From JAZRYE01 sp045600585 (GTDB lineage: Bacteria; Bacillota_I; Bacilli_A; RFN20; CAG-826): DNA of 64,000 bases. Both the position numbers and the translations under genes were made by a program. Location: contig JAZRYE010000011.1 of assembly GCA_045600585.1 (NCBI GenBank), positions 1-64,000 on the forward strand, written 5' to 3'. The notes beneath the pieces are model-generated. The model made no database searches and had not been told where the DNA came from. It worked only from the letters and a program-made list of their open reading frames with translations. Positions 9,440-18,001 of the stretch are shown here, piece by piece (position 1 is the first letter of the stretch; each line of letters starts with the position of its first letter).

Positions 9440-11479
9440 ATGAAAAATACATTTAAGAAATTATTAATTTGTTTAGCTACTCTTCCAATGGTTGCTACTT
9501 TAGCTTCATGTAAAGAAAATACCAGTGAAGAAAAAGAAGTTCAAAAAGTATTAGTAGGCGATATGCTTGCTATGGATACCTCTTATGAAGTAGTTTTGCC
9601 TAGCAAACCAACTGCATCTGAAGAATTTGCTGCTTTAGAGTTGATTGAATATTTCTTCAAAGTCACAGGCCAAACATTAGAAATTAAATATGATTCAGGT
9701 ATCTTTTTAACAAAGCAATCTACATATATTTCTATTGGTAATACCTCTATTTATTCTTCATCTAAAAAAGAACACAATTATGATCTTTCTCGTGAAGCAT
9801 TAAATACTGACGGATATGTAATTTATACATATGGTTCTAATATTGTAATTAATGCTTATTGCGATAGAGGTAAATTATATGGTGTCTATGAATTTGTTGA
9901 AGATACATTAGGCGTTAAATTCTTAAACTATCGTTACACTCATGTTGAAGAACAAGATGTTATTAATCTTTATAAGATGGATAATTTACGTGTTCCTTAT
10001 TTCCAACAAAGAGCATATTTAAATACTCCAGTATTCCAACATAATACTGAATATGTTAGACACATGAGATTTAATACCGATTATTGCCCTGTAGACGAGA
10101 CAAACGGTGGCTACACTGAATGGTGTCAATATAATGGCAATACTTCGCACACAATGGTCGATATTATTCCAAATAAAGATTATATTGTTCCTGGACAAGT
10201 CGATGCTTTAGGTAATCCATTAATTAAACAAGAATATAGAGAAATATTTGCTCATGAAGGACATGGCTCCGCTCTTGTTCAATCTTGGCTAAATAATGCT
10301 TCTTTATTAGACTATTGCTTTACTAGTGGAGTTAATGATGATGGCACATATGATGATTCTAACCCAATCAATTTAGTCCATATGACTATTGAATCATTAA
10401 AGAAATTCATTCTCGCTAATCCAAACTGTGAAAACTATATGATTGGCCAAAATGATACCCCTGCTGGATGTACATGTGATAGATGTAGTGAAGCTGTTAG
10501 AAAATATCATGGTGGAGGAAGAATGATTCGTTTCATCAACCTCGTTTCTGATGGTATTAAAGCTTGGCTTAAAGAAATTGGTTCTGATAGAATCATTAAT
10601 CTCACTATGTTTGCGTACTTATATACAAACGATGCACCTGTTGAAGCAGATGGTTCTGTTAGTGATCCAACTTGCTACCCAAGAGATAACGTCTATATTA
10701 AATACGCTCCTATTAAAACAGCTTTCTATTATTCAATTGATGATGATAGACAAACAACTGAAGACGGTAAAGCATCATTAGAAAAATGGAGAAAAATTAC
10801 TAATAGATTCCATTCTTGGACATATCACTGCTGGTATAGTAACTGGCTTTGGTATTATCCAACATTACAAGCTTTACAAGGCACAATGAAGTACTTATAC
10901 GAAAGTGGTGTTGTTTATCACTTTGCTCAAGGCGCTTATACTGAATATAACTTATATCAAGCAGATTTAGATGCTTATGTATTCTCTAAATTAGCTTGGG
11001 ATCTTAACGGTGATGTCGTTAAATATCGTAACGACTATATAAGATATTATTTCGGTGAAGATGCTTATGAACTTATGATTGAGTTCCAGGATATCATCGC
11101 TCTTCAATATAAATTAATGGAAGAAGCAGGCGAAAACATGACTTCTGGAAAGCAACATACAAAAGCTGAATACTGGCCTTATGAAGTTACAAAACGTATG
11201 GTTGATTGCTTCTTAGAAGCTATTGAAAAAACAAAAGCTAATGAGAACTTAAGCGAAGAACAAATTGATGCATATGTAGAAAATCTCGAAAGAGCTTCTA
11301 TCACCGCTAAATGGATGCGTTTAAGCGAATATGCTAGATACGCTGGTGTCACTGATGCTGATGTTGCTGAAATTGCTAAAGACTTCGTTGATTTAGCAGA
11401 AAAATATCAGTTCAACAAATATGGTGAACCAGGTAACTGCAACCTTGCTGATATCAAATCTCAATATAATATTGATTAA
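9440..11479 (+). CDS. DUF4838 glycosidase-like lipoprotein
   Basis: This 679-residue lipoprotein has its lipidated cysteine at residue 24 (TLASC). An N-terminal beta/alpha domain (PSKPTASEEFAALELIEYFF) resembles the N-terminal domain found ahead of alpha-glucuronidase-type barrels. The middle contains GQNDTPAGCTCDRCSEAV, the Cys-x-Cys-x2-Cys signature typical of DUF4838, a TIM-barrel family thought to be glycoside hydrolase-like. Tryptophan-rich segments (WTYHCWYSNWLWYY) fit a sugar cleft. A helical C-terminal region follows from about residue 520. A ribosome binding site AGGAGG lies at 9428-9433. It is probably the extracellular glycan-processing enzyme of this operon; substrate and activity are unknown. 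A terminator at 11488 ends the transcript. Confidence 0.85.
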   Translation: MKNTFKKLLICLATLPMVATLASCKENTSEEKEVQKVLVGDMLAMDTSYEVVLPSKPTASEEFAALELIEYFFKVTGQTLEIKYDSGIFLTKQSTYISIGNTSIYSSSKKEHNYDLSREALNTDGYVIYTYGSNIVINAYCDRGKLYGVYEFVEDTLGVKFLNYRYTHVEEQDVINLYKMDNLRVPYFQQRAYLNTPVFQHNTEYVRHMRFNTDYCPVDETNGGYTEWCQYNGNTSHTMVDIIPNKDYIVPGQVDALGNPLIKQEYREIFAHEGHGSALVQSWLNNASLLDYCFTSGVNDDGTYDDSNPINLVHMTIESLKKFILANPNCENYMIGQNDTPAGCTCDRCSEAVRKYHGGGRMIRFINLVSDGIKAWLKEIGSDRIINLTMFAYLYTNDAPVEADGSVSDPTCYPRDNVYIKYAPIKTAFYYSIDDDRQTTEDGKASLEKWRKITNRFHSWTYHCWYSNWLWYYPTLQALQGTMKYLYESGVVYHFAQGAYTEYNLYQADLDAYVFSKLAWDLNGDVVKYRNDYIRYYFGEDAYELMIEFQDIIALQYKLMEEAGENMTSGKQHTKAEYWPYEVTKRMVDCFLEAIEKTKANENLSEEQIDAYVENLERASITAKWMRLSEYARYAGVTDADVAEIAKDFVDLAEKYQFNKYGEPGNCNLADIKSQYNID

Positions 11480-11487
11480 TAAAAATT

Positions 11488-11514
11488 GCACGATGCCTAA
11501 CACATCGTGCTTTT
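11488..11514. terminator. bidirectional terminator between convergent genes
   Basis: GCACGATG (11488-11495) pairs with CATCGTGC (11503-11510), flanked by A-rich sequence on the left and TTTT on the right. It lies between the convergent DUF4838 and AraC genes and can serve both. Confidence 0.85.
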
Positions 11515-11515
11515 C

Positions 11516-12328
11516 TTATTCTCTATTAATTTTTCTATATTTTTGAGGAGTCATTCCTTCTTTTCTTTGGAAGTATTTGAAGAAATAAGGTAATGTTTTA
11601 AATCCGTTTTCATATGCAATTTCTGTTACTGGTTTATCTGATATTCGTAACCAGAATTTAATCTCTTTTAATCTTCTTTCTTTGAGATAATTCATAACGG
11701 ATATTCCATATTGTTCTTTAAAAGAATGAATTAATGTAGATTTAGAACAATAGAACATTTTACATAAGTCGTCTATTTCAATTTCTGCATGGTAGTTTTT
11801 CTCTAAATAGTTTGCAACTTTTGCAGTTAAACTTGTTCCTTTACTGATATAGGTAGGAAGTCTTTCTGCTTTTGTTAAACTTGTTGCTATATTTAAGATT
11901 GCACTGACAAGGTTAGATAATACATTAGTGTCTTCATATAATTTGTTTTGAATAATATCTTTGATTAATAAGATAACCGCTTCAATATGCTTAATATCTG
12001 TTTGAGTAATAAGTACATCTTTATCTGCAATATCAAAGGAAACGTTACTAAATCCTAAAATATAAAATGATCCTTGTGTTTTACTTGAAGTCGCGTGATT
12101 TGCATATGGGTTAACAATCATTAATCCGCCTCTACTTACTTTAACTTTTTGACCATCACAAACAAACATTCCTTCTCCATCAAAGCAAATGTTAATTTCA
12201 CAGTTAACGTGGTTAGAGATATTAGCAGGGAAATCACCAATAATATTGATTACTAAATATTCAAGTTTTGGCTTGTTTTCATCAACAAATAAATGCCCTG
12301 TATCGATTCTTTCATATTGGTCAATCAT
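11516..12328 (-). CDS. AraC family transcriptional regulator, probable activator of the glycan regulon
   Basis: This 270-residue regulator has an N-terminal cupin-like sensing domain (about residues 20-110, with VSRGGLMIVNPYANHAT) and a C-terminal pair of helix-turn-helix motifs (about 170-270). These include LCKMFYCSKSTLIHSFKEQY, VTEIAYENGF and the terminal PQKYRK typical of AraC proteins. It is transcribed away from the lipoprotein gene at 12437 and has a strong AGGAGGG site before its ATG. The tandem repeats at 12340-12374 lie only 12 bases upstream of its own start, so autoregulation is likely. By position and shared operator it probably activates the promoters at 4522, 12398 and 18060 when a sugar is bound. 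The ligand is unknown. Confidence 0.92.
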   Translation of the reverse strand: MIDQYERIDTGHLFVDENKPKLEYLVINIIGDFPANISNHVNCEINICFDGEGMFVCDGQKVKVSRGGLMIVNPYANHATSSKTQGSFYILGFSNVSFDIADKDVLITQTDIKHIEAVILLIKDIIQNKLYEDTNVLSNLVSAILNIATSLTKAERLPTYISKGTSLTAKVANYLEKNYHAEIEIDDLCKMFYCSKSTLIHSFKEQYGISVMNYLKERRLKEIKFWLRISDKPVTEIAYENGFKTLPYFFKYFQRKEGMTPQKYRKINRE

Positions 12329-12339
12329 AAGAACCCTCC

Positions 12340-12403
12340 TGCAGTATTGATTATTTCATATGCACTTTTGATTATATTATAAATAATATATTTTTACTAT
12401 AAT
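12340..12403 (+). promoter_or_regulatory. tandem AraC-type operator and promoter, divergent region
   Basis: TGCAGTATTGATTA (12340-12353) and TGCACTTTTGATTA (12361-12374) are direct repeats 21 bp apart. A perfect -10 box TATAAT lies at 12398-12403, 23 bases after the second repeat, and no good -35 is present, as expected of an activator-dependent promoter. It faces the lipoprotein gene at 12437. On the other strand the repeats overlap the region where the AraC gene must be transcribed or translated from. Confidence 0.75.
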
Positions 12404-12436
12404 TAAAGTACATAAATCATTTTGGAGAATAATTCT

Positions 12437-15400
12437 ATGAAAAGAAAACTCAAAAAAGCACTTATTGTGTGTGGAGCAATGATTCCTTTAGTTTTTTCTG
12501 CTGCATGCGGAAATAAAGGTGGAAGCAGTGATAATAAATCTGATGAATCATCTATTATCGATGTAGTTAAGTACACGGTTTCATTACCAACAAATCAAGT
12601 TGGTTATACATGTACTGGAGCTTTCACTGTTGTCGAAGGAACTGACTACACATTCCATATTTCTATTAATGATGGCTATACCGGCAAAAATATGGTCGTT
12701 AAAGTTAACGGCAATGTTGTTGAAGGTGATTCTGAAGGCAATTATGTTATTAGACAAGTTAAACAAAATCTTGTTGTTACAGTTGAAGGCGTCTACGAAA
12801 AGAGCCGCATTGATTTAACAAAGAACTCATTTGTCTTTAACATGGCTAGAGTTACTTCTGAAATGAAAGAAAAAGCATATTACTTAGCAAATGCAACTGG
12901 ATTTGCTCAAGGTGCGGAAGCTCAAGTTGATGTTGATTTATCAGAAGTTATATGGGATGCCGAAGGCGATTACATCATTACATATTTCTTAGTCAATGAA
13001 CCAACTGTAATGAAAACCGCAATCATCTTCTTATATGAAAATAAAGTAGCATCTAATGTAAACATCGAATTATCTGACTATATGCAACCAATCGTTGATA
13101 GTGATGTATTCGGTATTGTTCATAACGATTTCACTCTCTATGGACCAGATGGACATTTATTAACTGCAGAAGAAGTTAGATATGATACAAATTCTAAGAT
13201 TAACTTCTTATCTTTCGATTACATTAGAACATTACAAATTAACACAAATTTAAAATTCACAATCCATTATTTCGAAGATGAATATGAATTTACATTAGTC
13301 ATTTCCGATAATGAAGAACCTGTTGTTTTATTCTCAAAAGAAGAAGGAACTTATGGTTTTAAGTTAGGCGGAGAAATATCTTTACCAACCGCATCATTAA
13401 AAGGTGTTTCTGCTCAAGATGTTGAATTCAAATATTATTGTGATGATGAAGAATACGATCCTTCAACATTCGCATTAACAGAAGTTGGAACATATAGCTT
13501 AAAGATTGAAACTTATCATAAAGGTGTATTAAATTCTGATTTAGTTAGAGAATTCACATATGAAATCTTAGAAAATTATGAAATCACTGATTCTACTGAC
13601 TTAAATAGTGGATTCTTGTTCTATAACACAGAAGTATTTGGTAAATATTTCACAGGTACAACAGTTGTATCTACAAACCCTATTAATAAAGTTGCAACAT
13701 GTACTTCAAGTGGATTTATATTATCAAATGAATTCATTAGAGCATGTAAGGCAAAAGGCCTTAATTACATGACAATCCAAGTATCTGCTGTTGCTGAAGA
13801 TGGATCAGCTATTACTGCTATTCCAATGGTCAGTAGAGCTGTTGAAGAAGATATTCCATCAAAAGATTGGTGGAGAACATATTTCTCACAAAATACATGC
13901 GATGGCACATTATCAACAACAATTGATTTCAATAATATTGATTTAGATGCTGTTCCAACATGGTGTTTATATTTCTCATTCAGAACTGATACCAGCGGTG
14001 GATTAGATGTTGTTGCAAATTATGAAATTACAGGCCTTAAATTCTCTGATACTCCAATCAAACCTGAAACAAAGATTGGCTGGTCTACAACAAGCGCTAA
14101 TGCTAGTATTCAAGAAGTATTACGTGAAGAAGGTAAATATCAAGTTAATGTAACTAACATTGAAGTTCTTTGGAAGCATCTTGCTTTTGGTGGGGTTAAT
14201 AATTTATATGATTTAGGTTATAGAAAAGTTGAAGTTTCTGTAACTGGTAACGAACACACAATTTGTGCTTATACAAATAAAGCAATCGATATTCCAAACT
14301 ATAATCACATAATTAAAAAGGATGGTGGTTCTGTCGAATTATCATTAGTTGATGGTTATGATTACGTTGCTATTATGACTACACGTGCGACTGAAGGCTT
14401 AAATGATGATGAAACACAAGATGGTGTAGAAAACTTAACAGTTACACTTACATTCACAAAACCTGCTCATGAAGGTGAAGGCGTTGCAACATTTGATGAT
14501 TGGTCATCTAATGGAAACGCCAAATTCCATGTCACAACAAGTGATCCTGATAATGGCAAATTTAAATTTGGCATTTCTGATATGGATATTAGATGGGAAA
14601 AAGCTTCTTATACAGGATTAGATAAGATGTACGCAAAAGGATATCGTTATGTAAAGATTGATATCTCTGGTAATAACCATACATTAATTGTCTATCGTGG
14701 ACCTTCTATTGAAATAAATGATTCTATCGACGGCTATTCAAATAAGGTCTTGCCTACTGCTGGTAGTATTGTCTTACCAATTGATGCAACTAATAATGTC
14801 TTAACAATTATGACAACTAGAGGCTTTGATGGTAAGTTAGAAGATACTGACGTTGACGGCTCTATTGGTGGTCCATTTGAAGAACTTGAAGTTGAAGTAA
14901 CATTCAATACTGATGGCATGTTCGGAACATATGAAGAAGAATTTGCTCAAGGCCGTGGTTATAGCAACCTTAATGGTGGTAAAATCGCAGTCGCTCAGGA
15001 TGGATTATCTCATACTATTACCGGTTCATGGCAAATCAACTTCGATCAAGCATTTGCTGCTAAAGCATACGCTGAAGGATTCAAGACTTTGACATTTGAT
15101 GTTATTATCGGTCATGAACTCGGTGGTGATTGTAACTATTTACAAATGGGTTCTGGTAAATTCATTACATTAGACGAAACTGGCCATGGTTCATTAGAAT
15201 TTGACTTAAATGATCTTGCTAAAAATAACACCTATATGAGAGGTAAAACATCTTCAACTGGTAGTTATGGTGACAATATCGCTGGATTTAATATCAAGAT
15301 TTATAACGTTCATATCTCTACAGAAGAAAGCTCTGCTGCTGTTCAAACCGCTAGAGACGAATTAGCTTCTATCTTCTATACTGAATCTGGATGTTGGAGA

Positions 15401-15781
15401 TTATTAAGACATAACGGATGGGGTAGTACACCTTGGGGAGAAGGAAATACAACATTACACTTAGCATTAAATGAATTCTTCCAATTCACTAATACATTCT
15501 TCCAAAAAGTAAAAACTGCTGGTTATACAAAACTAACACTTACTGTTGTATCTACTGGTGAAAACGATGTTGCTGTTTCATATTTAAGATTTGCTACAGA
15601 TAAGTTATCACCTGAATATAGTGCAATCTTAGAAGGTGGTAGTGGAACAATTACATTAGATTTCACATCTATTCTTGAAAACTTAAATGAGAATGTCACG
15701 TTGTTTGCTAGACCATACAATGCTTCTAACTCATTAATGAAAGCTACATTTGTAATTTCAGGATTCGTTTTTGAAGAATAA
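12437..15781 (+). CDS. large surface lipoprotein with duplicated beta modules
   Basis: The ATG at 12437 is chosen over an in-frame TTG at 12422 because GGAG at 12424-12427 is correctly spaced. The 1,114-residue product is lipidated at cysteine 24 (FSAAC). A short InlB-like repeat at about residues 40-125 is followed by Ig-like domains. Two tandem copies of a module of about 135 residues follow (roughly 547-682 and 685-825), both containing a GYR-[KY]V-[EK]-[VI] strand, a GN-[EN]-HT strand, an IMTTR turn and an LTVTLTF-type final strand. Two more jelly-roll-like domains end the protein. The modules look like carbohydrate-binding domains, but no family is assigned. It stands alone between its AraC-controlled promoter and a terminator at 15802. 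Confidence 0.82.
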   Translation: MKRKLKKALIVCGAMIPLVFSAACGNKGGSSDNKSDESSIIDVVKYTVSLPTNQVGYTCTGAFTVVEGTDYTFHISINDGYTGKNMVVKVNGNVVEGDSEGNYVIRQVKQNLVVTVEGVYEKSRIDLTKNSFVFNMARVTSEMKEKAYYLANATGFAQGAEAQVDVDLSEVIWDAEGDYIITYFLVNEPTVMKTAIIFLYENKVASNVNIELSDYMQPIVDSDVFGIVHNDFTLYGPDGHLLTAEEVRYDTNSKINFLSFDYIRTLQINTNLKFTIHYFEDEYEFTLVISDNEEPVVLFSKEEGTYGFKLGGEISLPTASLKGVSAQDVEFKYYCDDEEYDPSTFALTEVGTYSLKIETYHKGVLNSDLVREFTYEILENYEITDSTDLNSGFLFYNTEVFGKYFTGTTVVSTNPINKVATCTSSGFILSNEFIRACKAKGLNYMTIQVSAVAEDGSAITAIPMVSRAVEEDIPSKDWWRTYFSQNTCDGTLSTTIDFNNIDLDAVPTWCLYFSFRTDTSGGLDVVANYEITGLKFSDTPIKPETKIGWSTTSANASIQEVLREEGKYQVNVTNIEVLWKHLAFGGVNNLYDLGYRKVEVSVTGNEHTICAYTNKAIDIPNYNHIIKKDGGSVELSLVDGYDYVAIMTTRATEGLNDDETQDGVENLTVTLTFTKPAHEGEGVATFDDWSSNGNAKFHVTTSDPDNGKFKFGISDMDIRWEKASYTGLDKMYAKGYRYVKIDISGNNHTLIVYRGPSIEINDSIDGYSNKVLPTAGSIVLPIDATNNVLTIMTTRGFDGKLEDTDVDGSIGGPFEELEVEVTFNTDGMFGTYEEEFAQGRGYSNLNGGKIAVAQDGLSHTITGSWQINFDQAFAAKAYAEGFKTLTFDVIIGHELGGDCNYLQMGSGKFITLDETGHGSLEFDLNDLAKNNTYMRGKTSSTGSYGDNIAGFNIKIYNVHISTEESSAAVQTARDELASIFYTESGCWRLLRHNGWGSTPWGEGNTTLHLALNEFFQFTNTFFQKVKTAGYTKLTLTVVSTGENDVAVSYLRFATDKLSPEYSAILEGGSGTITLDFTSILENLNENVTLFARPYNASNSLMKATFVISGFVFEE
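14073..14915 (+). repeat. tandem duplication of a module of about 135 residues inside the lipoprotein gene
   Basis: The encoded copies begin near 14073 (IGWSTTSANAS) and 14491 (FDDWSSNGNAK) and share the pattern of a tryptophan start, an IEVLW/MDIRW strand, GYRKV/GYRYV, GNEHT/GNNHT and IMTTR. The repeat is visible at protein level; boundaries are approximate. Confidence 0.7.
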
Positions 15782-15801
15782 TTATTTAAAAAATATGCAT
15801 C

Positions 15802-15834
15802 AGCAAGGCTCATAAAGGGTCTTGCTTTTGTTTT
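15802..15834 (+). terminator. terminator of the lipoprotein gene
   Basis: AGCAAG (15802-15807) pairs with CTTGCT (15821-15826) and is followed by TTTTGTTTT. It lies 21 bases after the stop at 15781. Confidence 0.75.
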
Positions 15835-15855
15835 ATCTAAAAATAATTAAAAAAG

Positions 15856-15932
15856 TATCTCTTATTATTAATATCTTATTTATATAATTTATATATTACT
15901 TAAAAATCTATTATATTAATAATAGAGAGATA
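15856..15932. repeat. AT-rich inverted repeat upstream of a small ORF
   Basis: The left arm (15856-15874, starting TATCTCTTATTATTA) is the reverse complement of the right arm (15913-15932, ending AATAGAGAGATA) except for one extra G. The spacer is 38 bases. It could be a long hairpin in a leader or operator, or the scar of a small insertion. No transposase is present nearby. Confidence 0.55.
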
Positions 15933-15991
15933 AAAATTTGAGGCAAAAATAATGCTTGCAAATATGACATAAACGCCATTAATATTTTGGC

Positions 15992-16357
15992 ATGGCAAAG
16001 ATTAAGAATGTTGATTCGAACATAGTTAAAAAATTAAATCAATTAATTATACCTTTTAAAACTAACAATGGAGAAAAAGTTGTCTTTGCCGATAAAGGTA
16101 GATATGGCACAAGATTTGAGCATATAGCTGATAAAAAGCATCATTTAACCATTAGAGACATTGATCTTATACCATATATTTTATTGAATCCTTTTGCTGT
16201 TAGGAAATCAAAAAAAGTCGGATCAACAGTTTGTTATTTTGGAAAACGAAAAGGAGTTAATAAAAAACAATATTTAAAAATAGTTATAGACTTTAGAAAT
16301 GAGAAAGAAGGAAAGATTGTTACAATATATCCAACAAAGACTATAGACAAGTCTTGA
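15992..16357 (+). CDS. small protein, possible BECR-fold (PBECR-like) nuclease
   Basis: This 121-residue protein has the pattern RYGTRFEHIADKKHHLTIRD followed by IPYILLNPFAVRKS, then YLKIVIDFRNEKEGKIVTIYPTK. A histidine-bearing helix, a DI-x2-IP-x-IL-x-NP helix, and two strands ending in T-x-YPT is the layout I associate with the phage-related Barnase-EndoU-ColicinE5-RelE nucleases. This is pattern recognition and not a proven assignment; a toxin role would follow if correct. No ribosome binding site precedes the ATG. Instead a small hairpin GCCA (15975-15978) / TGGC (15988-15991) abuts it. The gene is flanked by an AT-rich inverted repeat and a GC-rich RNA-like segment, and it interrupts the glycan regulon. 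No antitoxin protein is adjacent. Confidence 0.5.
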   Translation: MAKIKNVDSNIVKKLNQLIIPFKTNNGEKVVFADKGRYGTRFEHIADKKHHLTIRDIDLIPYILLNPFAVRKSKKVGSTVCYFGKRKGVNKKQYLKIVIDFRNEKEGKIVTIYPTKTIDKS

Positions 16358-16379
16358 AAATGTTTAAATAATATGTAAA

Positions 16380-16495
16380 ATGAAATTATCAAAGGTGGAA
16401 AATGAGCTAACGACCACGGCGCATCCATATTCTGTATGGGTGGGGCATTGCGATCTCCGAAGTGGCTCACGGAGTTGGTAAATTCATTCTTATAA
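16380..16495 (+). ncRNA. candidate structured RNA, GC-rich segment after the small ORF
   Basis: Bases 16401-16480 are markedly GC-rich in a strongly AT-rich window and fold well. The stem CATCCATA / TATGGGTG has a 5-base loop, CTCCG pairs with CGGAG, and an outer GAG...CCAC can pair with GTGGCTC, giving a branched shape. The segment ends at a terminator (16496-16526). It also contains an ATG-initiated 33-codon frame (16380-16481) without a ribosome binding site and with codons such as ACG, GCG, CGA and CGG that are rare in neighbouring genes. I favour RNA over peptide. No known family was recognised. Confidence 0.45.
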
Positions 16496-16526
16496 AAAAG
16501 TCAGGTTACACATCCGCCTGACTTTT
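16496..16526. terminator. bidirectional terminator
   Basis: AAAAGTCAGG (16496-16505) pairs with CCTGACTTTT (16517-16526). The symmetrical A and T runs allow termination from both sides: the RNA candidate on the + strand and the glycosidase-like gene on the - strand. Confidence 0.85.
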
Positions 16527-17949
16527 ACTTTTGTTTTAAATAAATTCCTTCACCTTCATCAAGGGTAATATTTAATTTACCTTTAATCTTTTTGGAATAG
16601 CTTTTTCGATAAAGGATATATTCTTTATTATCTAATTCGATATTAATTTTGTTTTTAAATATCGAAGCCATATTAACAATATAGAATCTCTTTTTATTAT
16701 TTCTCTTAAATTCTGATATCAACATATTATTAGTAGAAGATATTACATTAAGATGCTGCTTATCCATTTGATATCCTTTTGGTAAATTACCAAGATAGAT
16801 ACCTTCCCCAGCAGGAATAGCTAGTGCTTCTTCTTTTGTTAGTCCGTTATAGTACTTACCATATCCTTTAATACCAACGAATTGGCTATTTAGATAATCG
16901 TTTTCTATATTATCGAAGTATTTATTAATATTTAGCAAATAAGAGTAGAAATGGCTTGAATTACCATTAATATCAAAGAATCCGCATCTGCCATTTCTTT
17001 CGTTTTTATATCTACCAGTATTATCAATTTCGAAATCAACAGGATAAAAACCAGGGAAGAATCCAAATCCAGTACATCCATATAATAAAGATGCATGCAT
17101 TACGAGATCGAATTCGCATTCTTTAAGTTCTCTTTTATCGTTGAACCAGCTGCCTACTGGAACATATGTGAACATCTCCATATCGTATTTATCTGCAAAT
17201 CCTCTTAAAACAGATAAATCTTCAAAGAAGGCAATATGCCATGTATCTTGATTGACGTTATTCCATCTGTTTGTTGTTGGGTAATCATCAAATGATAAAT
17301 ATTTAAAATGTGTTTTGCTATATAACTCATTAATAAATATAGGATAGAAGTTCATCCTATTTTCAAAAGTCACTTCATATTCATCTTTTAACAAGAATGG
17401 TTTATCTTCATCTTTTGGTTGATTATTCATTTGTTGATAAGATCCACACCAGAAACCAACTTCTTGCATTTCCCAACCAATTGTATTGACATAGAATTCT
17501 AAATCAGGGAACGCTTTCTCAAATACTTCTTTTGCATAGATAACACCAGGATAAGAAAGTACTCCACATTCATCAGTAAAAATAACACCTGCTAAAGCTT
17601 TATATCCTCTATATTGATTAATATATGCAATCATTCTATCGTCTAAATCTTTTAATTCTTCTTTGGTTAATTCATTAAAAGGTTTACGGTTGGTAAAACA
17701 ATATTTTGTTGCCATATACTCATAGCACATAGGTAATTGGAGATAATATCCGATATGATATTTCTCACATAACTCTAATGTCTTGATAATAGTGGACTTT
17801 CTATTATCGTATCCCCAACCTAATAATCGATTGATTTTACTCTTTTCCATTTTTGAAAAGATTTCATCAGTTAATCTTGAAGGCAAATTAAATTCTTCTA
17901 ATGCATCATTAGGTGGAACAAATACCGTTCTAAAGAATTGTTTTTTCAT
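16525..17949 (-). CDS. cytoplasmic TIM-barrel glycoside hydrolase-like protein
   Basis: The ATG at 17949 is preferred; an in-frame TTG lies four codons upstream at 17961. The 474-residue product has no signal peptide. Its order of elements fits a beta/alpha barrel: an N-terminal substrate strand, YYLQLPMCYEY, GVIFTDECG with an acidic pair that could be catalytic, YVNTIGWEM, YLSFDDYP, and GCTGFGFFPGFY. A C-terminal beta domain from about residue 400 ends in ITLDEGEGIYL. The shape recalls GH42-type or related barrels, but I cannot name a family. It is divergent from the permease operon and shares the intergenic AraC-type repeats. It probably acts on the imported oligosaccharide inside the cell. 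Confidence 0.6.
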   Translation of the reverse strand: MKKQFFRTVFVPPNDALEEFNLPSRLTDEIFSKMEKSKINRLLGWGYDNRKSTIIKTLELCEKYHIGYYLQLPMCYEYMATKYCFTNRKPFNELTKEELKDLDDRMIAYINQYRGYKALAGVIFTDECGVLSYPGVIYAKEVFEKAFPDLEFYVNTIGWEMQEVGFWCGSYQQMNNQPKDEDKPFLLKDEYEVTFENRMNFYPIFINELYSKTHFKYLSFDDYPTTNRWNNVNQDTWHIAFFEDLSVLRGFADKYDMEMFTYVPVGSWFNDKRELKECEFDLVMHASLLYGCTGFGFFPGFYPVDFEIDNTGRYKNERNGRCGFFDINGNSSHFYSYLLNINKYFDNIENDYLNSQFVGIKGYGKYYNGLTKEEALAIPAGEGIYLGNLPKGYQMDKQHLNVISSTNNMLISEFKRNNKKRFYIVNMASIFKNKINIELDNKEYILYRKSYSKKIKGKLNITLDEGEGIYLKQK

Positions 17950-18001
17950 ATCTCTATTCAACCATATTATTAATATCTAATTATATTTATAATTTCATTC
18001 A

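Noticed and set aside
16234..16470. Open frame of 78 codons on the minus strand
   Set aside because: It runs antisense through the small ORF and the GC-rich segment, has no ribosome binding site, and its composition (Phe/Ile/Ser-rich) is that of a shadow frame.
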